A stretch of 23,166 nt of DNA from Isoetes engelmannii. Its lineage: Eukaryota > Streptophyta > Lycopodiopsida > Isoetales > Isoetaceae. The stretch spans positions 1-23,166 of the forward strand of contig JAANSK020250829.1 in assembly GCA_011763485.2 (NCBI GenBank). Reading direction: 5' to 3'. Every line of letters starts with the position of its first letter. Within the stretch, counting starts at the first letter, position 1. Under the pieces are notes generated by a model. It saw only the letters and a list, made by a program, of their open reading frames with translations. It had not been told where the DNA came from and did no database searches. Both the position numbers and the translations under genes were made by a program. Shown one piece after another: positions 21,901-23,166 of this stretch.

Positions 21901-22795
21901 AACAAAAGGTACTAAAAAGGTTTCAAAAGTGCTGAACATTACAACTTTACAGAAGACAAATAAATGAAACAACAACTCCGTATTGTCAAACTCTCATTAT
22001 TTAAACATGTATTTTGACTTTATGCATATATATACACATTATTGTAGAACTGCCATAGTTTTACATGTATTTCAATATTCCACTTGTCACATTATTCACA
22101 TCTAAAACTAACAGCCACTTTATGACATGAACATCTGTATTTACAGAAAACATTGGGGAGAAGAAAGAAGAATTGCCATACAATCCTACCTAGAAATGAA
22201 GGGTAATCTATGTTATAAACTCCTCCTGAAATAAATGTATCTTTCAATGATAAGACAAATGTACATCAGGCAAATGCACTCTCGTTTCTAGCCCGTAGTA
22301 AGGTATACAACACTTTCATGCAAAAATGCGATACCTGTTGACTCTGAAACTGTTCCAACTCTTCCTGCAGCCCATCTAGAGAGACCTCATCGCTGCCATT
22401 TGACAACACACCAACATTTTTCTTCAGTCTATGAGGAAATAATTCATACTACTTGAAAAGGCAATCCAATGACCTGTCAATTTCATCACCAAACGTGAGG
22501 TCTCCAGCTGTGAAGTTGAGGTCTGCAGTGTGTTTCTCTTGATATTCTGCAGATCCGTCTGTCTACAACCACGCAGGCATGACCCGAGGATTATTGCTCA
22601 TGACAGACACTGACACAATAAATACTGAACGAGACTGTATACAGATCAGACACTGACCGCAGGCATAAACAGCGGCGAAGCAAAAAGCTGTTCAAGTGCC
22701 GCCTGAGACAATTCTTCGGCTGTCGGTTCTTCATTTCGCTGAACGCCAGAAATCCCTCCTTTGGCTTGTGCTCCTTTGATCTCCTCCATGCCCAT
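626..22795 (-). CDS. VPS52: VPS52, GARP/EARP tethering subunit (20 exons)
   Basis: Vacuolar protein sorting-associated protein 52 (Vps52/Sac2 family). By family knowledge it assembles with VPS51, VPS53 and VPS54 (GARP) or their EARP counterpart at the trans-Golgi and tethers endosome-derived vesicles; the Arabidopsis orthologue POK is needed for pollen-tube growth. Coding exons on the complement: 22795-22658, 22562-22474, 22392-22335, 21316-21221, 21149-21048, 19299-19216, 15945-15865, 15760-15617, 15526-15435, 6271-6190, 6122-5940, 2960-2845, 2760-2702, 2158-2058, 1947-1897, 1823-1644, 1492-1358, 1290-1216, 1100-1043, 927-626. They join in phase to 741 codons plus TAG. Family signatures appear in order: GDLTFGD (66-72), VELESIQ (121-127), ESDNLVTL and IRECDSIL (exon 5), RKPKTNIQILQQ (exon 9), SAHFRTYIQALEKLQLDI (exon 11), PYEVLFRSLHKLL (exon 12), WEDDVHAHYVMRRYAEF (exon 16), FLINNYDM (exon 17) and the C-terminal TQLLLYYTRLSDC. 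The N-terminal third reads as coiled coil. No stop or frame break was found downstream of the chosen ATG, so a working gene is likely. The start is the uncertain part: M1 (22795) gives the longest frame, while M44 (22666) would give 698 aa, closer to the usual ~700. Confidence 0.93.
1043..1100 (-). CDS. VPS52: VPS52 exon 19
   Basis: Residues 623-641 plus one base of Gly642: EELLQEHFLQLIQFVKTRA. Acceptor CTCAG|GAG, donor CTG|GTATGC. Confidence 0.95.
1216..1290 (-). CDS. VPS52: VPS52 exon 18
   Basis: Residues 598-622, EAGVDGGKTQQQFEELLKS ... MVFV. Acceptor TTACAG|GAA, donor GTG|GTGAGC. Confidence 0.94.
1358..1492 (-). CDS. VPS52: VPS52 exon 17
   Basis: Residues 553-597, LELNLDRLRVAVDDLLVKL ... 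KQQTIFLINNYDMVLAVLK. Acceptor TGCCAG|TTG, donor AAG|GTGATG. Confidence 0.96.
1644..1823 (-). CDS. VPS52: VPS52 exon 16
   Basis: Residues 493-552, MNILVWPRFKLVFDMHL ... LWEDDVHAHYVMRRYAEF ... NDHQ. Acceptor GCGCAG|ATG, donor CAG|GTACGT. The ATG here is internal, not a start. Confidence 0.96.
1897..1947 (-). CDS. VPS52: VPS52 exon 15 (51 nt)
   Basis: Residues 476-492, LIMSRRRVPCLDSYFDK, identical to the family consensus at most positions. Acceptor TTCAG|CTT, donor AAG|GTAATG. Confidence 0.95.
2058..2158 (-). CDS. VPS52: VPS52 exon 14
   Basis: Completes Gly442, then residues 443-475, PFAVIEEHMNGVL ... DAIGLMLMIRITYQHQ. Acceptor GGAG|GT, donor CAG|GTGCTT. Confidence 0.95.
2159..2701. other. Intron 13, nothing recognised
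   Basis: A 543-nt intron between exons 13 and 14. No TE signature or coding block. Confidence 0.55.
2702..2760 (-). CDS. VPS52: VPS52 exon 13 (59 nt)
   Basis: Completes Glu422, then residues 423-441, YLFCYNFFGEDAIFYEIFS, plus one base of Gly442. Small exon matching the family's FFGExSxFYEIFAG block. Acceptor TTTTTAG|G, donor CTG|GTATAA. Confidence 0.94.
2845..2960 (-). CDS. VPS52: VPS52 exon 12
   Basis: Residues 384-421 plus two bases of Glu422: EIDQPAIIPHIAEASG ... PYEVLFRSLHKLL ... TATS(E). Acceptor TTCAG|GAA, donor GA|GTATGT. This donor, rather than the GT four bases on, keeps the phase of exon 13. Confidence 0.95.
3306..3781. repeat. Direct repeat, copy L (~475 bp)
   Basis: From TTGCTAACTATATTTCTGAATTG to TATATTCATTTGCAAACCTT, closely similar to 4860-5724 once the MITE there is removed. 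Together with the gypsy RNase H remnant between the copies, these could be LTRs of a degenerate element. I found no clear primer-binding site or TG..CA ends, so a simple duplication is equally possible. Confidence 0.8.
4670..4815 (-). mobile_element. Ty3/gypsy RNase H remnant
   Basis: Minus-strand frame open for over 40 codons: IAYGSKKMNVVEQCYPTHYQ, then RLLAIVRALRILRHYML and DTGHQNHQ. This is the RNase H signature of Ty3/gypsy polyproteins (AYxSRKLxxxExxYPxHxxELLAIVxALxxWRHYL...TDHxxL). The flanking frame breaks up quickly, so it is a fragment. It lies between the two ~475-bp direct repeats. Confidence 0.8.
4860..5724. repeat. Direct repeat, copy R, interrupted by MITE
   Basis: Second copy of the 3306-3781 sequence in the same orientation, split by the hAT MITE at 5078-5458. 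Divergence from copy L is visible throughout (for example GAATTGCTGAAG versus GAATTGTTGAAG), so the duplication is older than the MITE insertion. Confidence 0.8.
5078..5458 (+). mobile_element. hAT-type MITE, copy 1 (intron 11)
   Basis: A 381-bp element, the reverse complement of the copy at 6367-6760. By eye I count about eight substitutions and one 13-nt indel. Ends TATGGTATAAATTA and TAATTTATACCCTG. No clear 8-bp target duplication remains (AGTGGATA versus CCTTGGGC). The related sequence at ~3510-3530 lacks the element and shows the pre-insertion arrangement. Confidence 0.87.
5940..6122 (-). CDS. VPS52: VPS52 exon 11
   Basis: Residues 323-383, VLSAHFRTYIQALEKLQLDI ... NDLIGVE ... RSAVFAIGDRANILK. 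One of the best conserved Vps52 blocks. Acceptor TTGCAG|GTT, donor AAA|GTCTGT. Confidence 0.96.
6190..6271 (-). CDS. VPS52: VPS52 exon 10
   Basis: One base completing Lys295, then residues 296-322, YLASFLHEHGKEVYLEV ... YVDTMNK. Acceptor TTTTTAG|G, donor AAG|GTAAAC. Exons 9 and 10 join cleanly over 9.2 kb. Confidence 0.95.
6367..6760 (-). mobile_element. hAT-type MITE, copy 2 (intron 9)
   Basis: A 394-bp non-coding element. The left end reads CAGGGTATAAATTA; the complement of the right end reads CATGGTATAAATTA, a 14-bp terminal inverted repeat with one mismatch. It is flanked by a perfect 8-bp target duplication, CATTCAAC (6359-6366 and 6761-6768). An 8-bp duplication plus CA...TG ends is typical of hAT elements. 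Internal TTTGGCTAAA/TTTAGCCAAA motifs recur in both orientations, as expected of subterminal transposase-binding repeats. There is no transposase, so it is non-autonomous. Strand is set arbitrarily so that copy 1 is plus. Confidence 0.88.
6770..7740. other. Intron 9 segment, nothing recognised
   Basis: Between the MITE and the copia derivative. Apart from a short direct repeat, I see no coding or TE signature. A minus-strand open stretch at 7002-7247 has no family motif. Confidence 0.4.
6894..6940. repeat. Short direct repeat, 19 bp
   Basis: CCAGAGTTTGATTGCAGAA occurs at 6894-6912 and 6922-6940, period 28. It lies in intron sequence beside the MITE with no other identified content. Confidence 0.9.
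7751..7880 (-). repeat. 3' LTR (partial) of copia derivative
   Basis: Starts TGTTAGAGATAA at 7880 after a purine-rich tract and matches 9150-9276 with scattered differences. Similarity stops at about 7751, so the end is either truncated or diverged. Confidence 0.78.
7885..9000 (-). pseudogene. Copia RT-RNase H pseudogene
   Basis: Minus-strand fragments in order: HEKINGFLLQQGFVRSKAD (~8980-8925), the RT active-site motif LYVDDTIIIGDGHDF (~8890-8840), then FEITDLGLLHFWLG, and finally RNase H as VDNSGAIVLVKG ... HPPTKHFDL ... YCNTIADGFTKA (8190-8025). Stops and frameshifts separate the blocks. The catalytic YVDD is still readable, but the whole is not translatable. Confidence 0.85.
9150..9276 (-). 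repeat. 5' LTR of copia derivative
   Basis: Starts TGTTAGAGACAG at 9276. It shares the TGATGACGTGG(C/T)ATGCCATGTCATCAC block with 7751-7880. The LTR probably extends to ~9110, just before the primer-binding site; the last part is not matched in the 3' copy. Confidence 0.8.
9290..10105 (+). pseudogene. Copia pol fragment: pre-integrase and integrase
   Basis: Plus-strand pieces of a copia polyprotein in the right order: VVVVMGNGIVCQSQAKGTIE (~9310-9370), then DLHVPNIT, then the pre-integrase zinc-binding piece VDGLPSIKFHLL, DCDACHKGKQ (~9610-9680), then the integrase core YGIQKDLIVPYAHAQNGVVEQ (~9920-9985) and HFPLSFWGEALQTAAYVGNR (10023-10090). Stops and frameshifts break the frame, for example the TAA after RSLKNL. 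It ends abruptly where the LTR at 10106 starts. Confidence 0.85.
10106..10327 (+). repeat. Copia LTR inserted in integrase relic
   Basis: Begins TGTTAGCATTAG and ends AAGTACA immediately before TGGTATCAGAGC (10328-10339), the initiator-Met primer-binding site. It carries a TATATAA promoter box (~10174-10180) and a 30-bp tandem duplication near its end (10251-10280, 10281-10310). No matching second LTR was found. Confidence 0.75.
10251..10310 (+). repeat. 30-bp tandem duplication
   Basis: Two adjacent copies of TGCTTTGTATCTTGTTTTCA+TTACCATAAA with one difference (ATAAA/ATGAA), inside the LTR. Confidence 0.95.
10328..10339 (+). other. Copia primer-binding site
   Basis: TGGTATCAGAGC, complementary to the 3' region of plant initiator methionine tRNA, directly after the LTR. 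Confidence 0.85.
10630..10790 (+). pseudogene. Copia gag N-terminal fragment
   Basis: After the LTR and primer-binding site comes a leader and then a frame starting MAALILES with a frame change to LLDGENYFSWRDNFEINLNP and NDLGLVLE. This resembles the L-x-G-x-NYxxW start of copia Gag. It decays by ~10800. Same element as the LTR at 10106-10327. Confidence 0.7.
11283..11900 (+). pseudogene. Unidentified coding-like relic
   Basis: A plus-strand frame from 11283 to ~11720 has only two internal stops (TAG at ~11436, TGA at ~11550) over about 140 codons: LPNLGSLHIEKFCQIMESLG ... RLKLEVAFQVVF ... TQKGQMIFPWLAYISRKALA ... LGFSMDKVPPFQYNLQHLKD. A shifted frame continues from ~11697 as HPYNTGFLIGQFGVSSRHLK ... 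FMQHFIFTCP. I do not recognise the protein. Near 11566-11640 it is also similar to the direct repeats at ~3515-3590 and ~5459-5530, so it may belong to a repeat family rather than a host gene. Confidence 0.45.
12375..12386 (+). other. Possible primer-binding site
   Basis: TGGTATCGGAGC differs by one base from the copia primer-binding site. No paired LTR or clear polyprotein nearby, so only suggestive of another element. Confidence 0.35.
12811..13080 (+). other. Open frame of unknown nature
   Basis: An 89-codon plus-strand frame with a basic start (VKQAAHKNYEQSSKRKAKYD). It could be the tail of a retroelement polyprotein or chance. No motif supports a function. Confidence 0.2.
13480..14535 (-). 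pseudogene. Copia RT-RNase H fragment
   Basis: Minus-strand blocks in order: LWQLEFKSTFLNGAL (RT, ~14500-14455), LYAHDTVITGDNYDEI (~14265-14220; the RT YxDD site with a changed residue), LSYLKGT..., then RNase H as KQTTSSLSTTEPE(R)KALS (~13745-13695) and LADGMAKPL (~13495-13470). Several stops and shifts. No LTRs were identified. Divergent from the copia at 7885-9000, so a separate insertion. Confidence 0.8.
14540..15344. other. Intron 9 segment near exon 9, nothing recognised
   Basis: AT-rich sequence without clear TE ends. A 71-codon minus-strand frame at 15035-15250 carries no motif that I can assign. Confidence 0.35.
15345..15367. repeat. C13-A10 homopolymer junction
   Basis: Thirteen C followed by ten A on the plus strand, i.e. 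T10 then G13 in the VPS52 pre-mRNA, about 67 nt after the exon 9 donor. Lengths may be affected by sequencing error. Confidence 0.9.
15435..15526 (-). CDS. VPS52: VPS52 exon 9
   Basis: Residues 265-294 plus two bases of codon 295: AREFIVQKLYALRKPKTN ... QQNVLLKY(K). Acceptor TGTAG|GCA, donor AA|GTAAGA. It is too short for routine ORF calling and is read only in the gene's spliced frame. A 9.2-kb intron follows. Confidence 0.95.
15617..15760 (-). CDS. VPS52: VPS52 exon 8
   Basis: Residues 217-264, VNEEYVRNLQILSKKLHF ... SAALKDVESEMDKLRLKA. Acceptor CAG|GTG, donor AAG|GTAAGT (consensus). Confidence 0.95.
15865..15945 (-). CDS. VPS52: VPS52 exon 7
   Basis: Residues 190-216, VAELKLARFIEDIVI ... 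VDIIVEGE, matching the family's KLAKFVEDIIVPP region. Acceptor CCAG|GTG, donor GAG|GTAATG. Confidence 0.94.
16430..16606 (-). repeat. 3' LTR of intron-6 copia
   Basis: Starts TGTTAG at 16606 after a purine-containing tract (CTTCAGAGGATG). Pair of the copy at 18419-18588. The exact 3' end is uncertain. Confidence 0.75.
17448..17716 (-). mobile_element. LTR-like segment with degenerate PBS
   Basis: On the minus strand the segment 17716-17461 begins TGTTAA, has a TATATA box and is followed by TCGTATCAGGGCC (17460-17448), close to the copia primer-binding site. It could be a 5' LTR of another copia joined to the integrase relic at 17720. No partner LTR was found. Confidence 0.5.
17561..17735 (-). 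repeat. ~86-bp tandem duplication in LTR-like segment
   Basis: Units start TGCCAATGTA at 17561 and 17647. Each holds TATATAGG(C/T)TCTATACTTTAACAT and CCCTGGCATGCA. The second has an extra ~10 bp (CACATGTACA). The TATATA box and TGTTAAAG start (minus strand) suggest an LTR core. Confidence 0.85.
17720..18165 (-). pseudogene. Copia integrase fragment
   Basis: Minus strand: IRALRINNGEYISDAFNEYL (degenerate LRSDNGGEY core), a frame break, then RRRKNRSLMDLTW, WGEVVMTACYLANRA, VQGMTLFEAFYGEKLDVSNL and RVFGCVAYV, which is the C-terminal half of the copia integrase core. The following part is duplicated (17722-17873). RT and RNase H are missing. Confidence 0.88.
17722..17873 (-). repeat. 76-bp tandem duplication
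   Basis: Two head-to-tail 76-bp copies (17722-17797 and 17798-17873) with one difference seen (GGAACGAG/GGAAAGAG). It repeats the WMCGLCLVPTWK-type coding segment, so it arose after the element was inactive or inactivated it further. Confidence 0.95.
18419..18588 (-). repeat. 5' LTR of intron-6 copia
   Basis: About 170 bp, starting TGTTAT at 18588, followed by the primer-binding site. Matches 16430-16606 with many substitutions and small indels, so the insertion is old. Confidence 0.75.
18862..19150. repeat. Diverged ~145-bp tandem repeat
   Basis: GTTCACTATCAGA(T)TC...CTATTGCTTTC occurs near 18862 and 19007, and CACCTTCATTTTCA near 18968 and 19109. This suggests an old tandem duplication. 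On the minus strand it reads SDSELTP-like acidic text, possibly from a retroelement gag. Confidence 0.55.
19216..19299 (-). CDS. VPS52: VPS52 exon 6
   Basis: Residues 162-189, EDLGSISSEIKSLQEQSM ... KLRNRK. It matches the family segment with heptad-like hydrophobics. Acceptor AAAG|GAG, donor AAG|GTATTT. It stands alone between a 1.7-kb and a 3.3-kb intron. Confidence 0.94.
20713..20800. repeat. ~43-bp tandem repeat in intron 5
   Basis: Two copies of TTTGCAATA(A)TTGGTCTTA..., then CCCAAGCATT(G/T)GGTTGTAT, with a few differences. The rest of intron 5 (19300-21047) shows nothing recognisable. Confidence 0.85.
21048..21149 (-). CDS. VPS52: VPS52 exon 5
   Basis: Residues 128-161, DYIKESDNLVTL ... 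IRECDSIL ... LLGGFQ, a strongly conserved coiled-coil part of Vps52. Acceptor TACAG|GAT, donor CAG|GTAGGA. Confidence 0.95.
21219..21220 (-). other. GC donor of intron 4
   Basis: Intron 4 (21150-21220, 71 nt) begins CAG|GCAAGT and ends TACAG. The rest of the donor fits the strict consensus usual for GC-AG introns, and both flanking exons are phase 0. Confidence 0.9.
21221..21316 (-). CDS. VPS52: VPS52 exon 4 (GC donor)
   Basis: Residues 96-127, VVASILGKGTELREYAQ ... VELESIQ. Acceptor GAAG|GTA. The donor is CAG|GCAAGT, a GC-AG intron. The next exon starts in phase 0 (DYIKESDN), which requires this GC site. The nearest GT, four bases on, would shift the frame. Confidence 0.93.
21317..22334. 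other. Intron 3, nothing recognised
   Basis: AT-rich 1.0-kb intron. No repeat pair or TE coding block seen. Short chance frames only. Confidence 0.5.
22335..22392 (-). CDS. VPS52: VPS52 exon 3
   Basis: Ends codon 76 (Ser), then residues 77-95, DEVSLDGLQEELEQF. The acceptor chosen, GGCAG|C, makes an 81-nt intron and a spacing (TFGDEIDSDEVSLDGL) like other plant VPS52 proteins. A second acceptor, CATAG|A at 22428, is in the same phase; it would add 12 residues but leave only a 45-nt intron. Donor CAG|GTATCG. Confidence 0.88.
22474..22562 (-). CDS. VPS52: VPS52 exon 2
   Basis: Residues 47-75 plus two bases of codon 76, with acceptor GTTGTAG|ACA and donor AG|GTCATT. It encodes TDGSAEYQEK ... 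GDLTFGDEID, the acidic N-terminal motif found just before the VSLxGLQxEL segment in plant VPS52. Confidence 0.88.
22658..22795 (-). CDS. VPS52: VPS52 exon 1 (N-terminal extension)
   Basis: Residues 1-46, beginning MGMEEIKGAQ and ending FMPA, with donor GCG|GTCAGT. The ATG at 22795 has A at -3 and G at +4. The same frame stays open upstream to TAA at 22901-22903 without another ATG. A later in-frame ATG at 22666 (MPA|TDG) would remove 43 residues and match typical VPS52 length, but its context is weak. I do not recognise the extra sequence, which contains the motif PTAEE; the same motif recurs upstream of M1. Confidence 0.55.
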
Positions 22796-22853
22796 ATTGT
22801 CCTTCACCAAATGTGAGATCTTTTCTTCAGCTGTTGGTGTCTGAAATGCGGCT

Positions 22854-22916
22854 TCATTTGACGAACGTTTGCACTTCGGGACGGTAGCCTTTTCTCTTAC
22901 TTATTAAAGGAGCCAT
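22854..22916 (-). promoter_or_regulatory. Upstream ORF of 20 codons
   Basis: ATG at 22916 opens a frame beginning MAPLISKRKG and ending at TGA 22854-22856, 58 nt before the VPS52 ATG at 22795. If transcribed, it is a uORF that could lower VPS52 translation. Its ATG context is moderate (T at -3, G at +4). It may instead be the broken start of the VPS52 frame (see findings). Confidence 0.35.
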
Positions 22917-23166
22917 TTACAAATCACATTGCAGAATTGAACAAATTAGACACCGTTAGTAAACATTACTAAACATGTGCCCGATATGTGTTTTACTCAG
23001 GCCTTTTAACGTCCATATATGCAACTTTCTACAACATCACACTTTGATACTGGTTATAATTTTTTGGGGGGTTATAATTTTTTGGGTTGCCCGAAGGGCA
23101 AACCTTGGTTTTGGGGGTTGGGTGGAGGAATCTTTCAATCCCATCCGTCCGATTCACAATCGGACG
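22917..23166. other. Upstream flank with small repeats and hairpins
   Basis: No gene seen. It contains an 18-bp direct repeat (23052-23069, 23070-23087, GGTTATAATTTTTTGG type), a hairpin TTGCCC-GAA-GGGCAA (23087-23101) and a 9-bp-arm palindrome CGTCCGATT-CAC-AATCGGACG (23146-23166) that runs into the window edge. This could be promoter or the edge of another repeat. Confidence 0.45.

Noticed and set aside
22335-22560. Reading through intron 2 because the 45-nt form is a multiple of three
   Set aside because: An in-frame TAG occurs inside (…CTTTTCAAGTAG), so retention would truncate the protein.
626-22795. VPS52 as a pseudogene because of the scattered exons and many TE insertions
   Set aside because: All 20 exons have usable splice sites, phases agree through every junction, and conserved blocks are intact to the stop codon. 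All recognised TE remnants are intronic.
1-23166. CRISPR arrays, bacterial operons, tRNA or rRNA genes
   Set aside because: The sequence is eukaryotic nuclear. Repeats are two-copy duplications or LTRs, not regularly spaced arrays, and no cloverleaf or rRNA core was noticed.

Overview
The window is nuclear DNA from a flowering plant or other seed plant. It is AT-rich, has plant-type introns, and carries Ty1/copia, Ty3/gypsy and hAT elements. The species cannot be fixed from the sequence. One host gene dominates. It lies on the minus strand and runs almost the whole length: a complete, apparently intact copy of VPS52 (Arabidopsis VPS52A/POKY POLLEN TUBE). VPS52 is a core subunit of the GARP and EARP tethering complexes, which work in endosome-to-trans-Golgi retrograde traffic. 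I could place 20 coding exons (22795 down to 626). Every splice phase agrees, and they join into a 741-codon frame ending at TAG 626-628.

Right to left (5' to 3' of the gene): 22796-23166 is the upstream region, with a small upstream ORF and hairpin or direct-repeat sequence at the window edge. 21048-22795 holds exons 1-5, including one GC-AG intron. 19216-19299 is exon 6. Intron 6 (15946-19215) carries a shrunken minus-strand copia element with recognisable LTRs, an integrase fragment and internal tandem duplications. Exons 7-9 are at 15435-15945. Intron 9 (6272-15434) is 9.2 kb and is a graveyard of retroelements: a minus-strand copia RT/RNase H fragment (13.5-14.5 kb), a plus-strand copia LTR/PBS/gag piece inserted in a plus-strand copia integrase piece (9.3-10.8 kb), a minus-strand copia deletion derivative (7.75-9.28 kb), an unidentified coding-like relic (11.28-11.9 kb) and a hAT MITE (6367-6760). 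Exons 10-11 are at 5940-6271. Intron 11 (2961-5939) holds a second MITE copy in the opposite orientation, a ~475-bp direct duplication and a gypsy RNase H remnant. Exons 12-20 are compact, at 626-2960. 1-625 is 3' flank.

The notable points are these. The gene stays intact although TE-rich introns stretch it to 22 kb. Two nearly identical inverted MITEs bracket exons 10-11 exactly, a layout that could promote back-splicing or hairpin formation. A paralogous MITE-free site allows relative dating. The 5' end shows an unusual N-terminal extension and a possible frame break. No new multi-gene system is visible: the window is one housekeeping gene plus decayed transposons.
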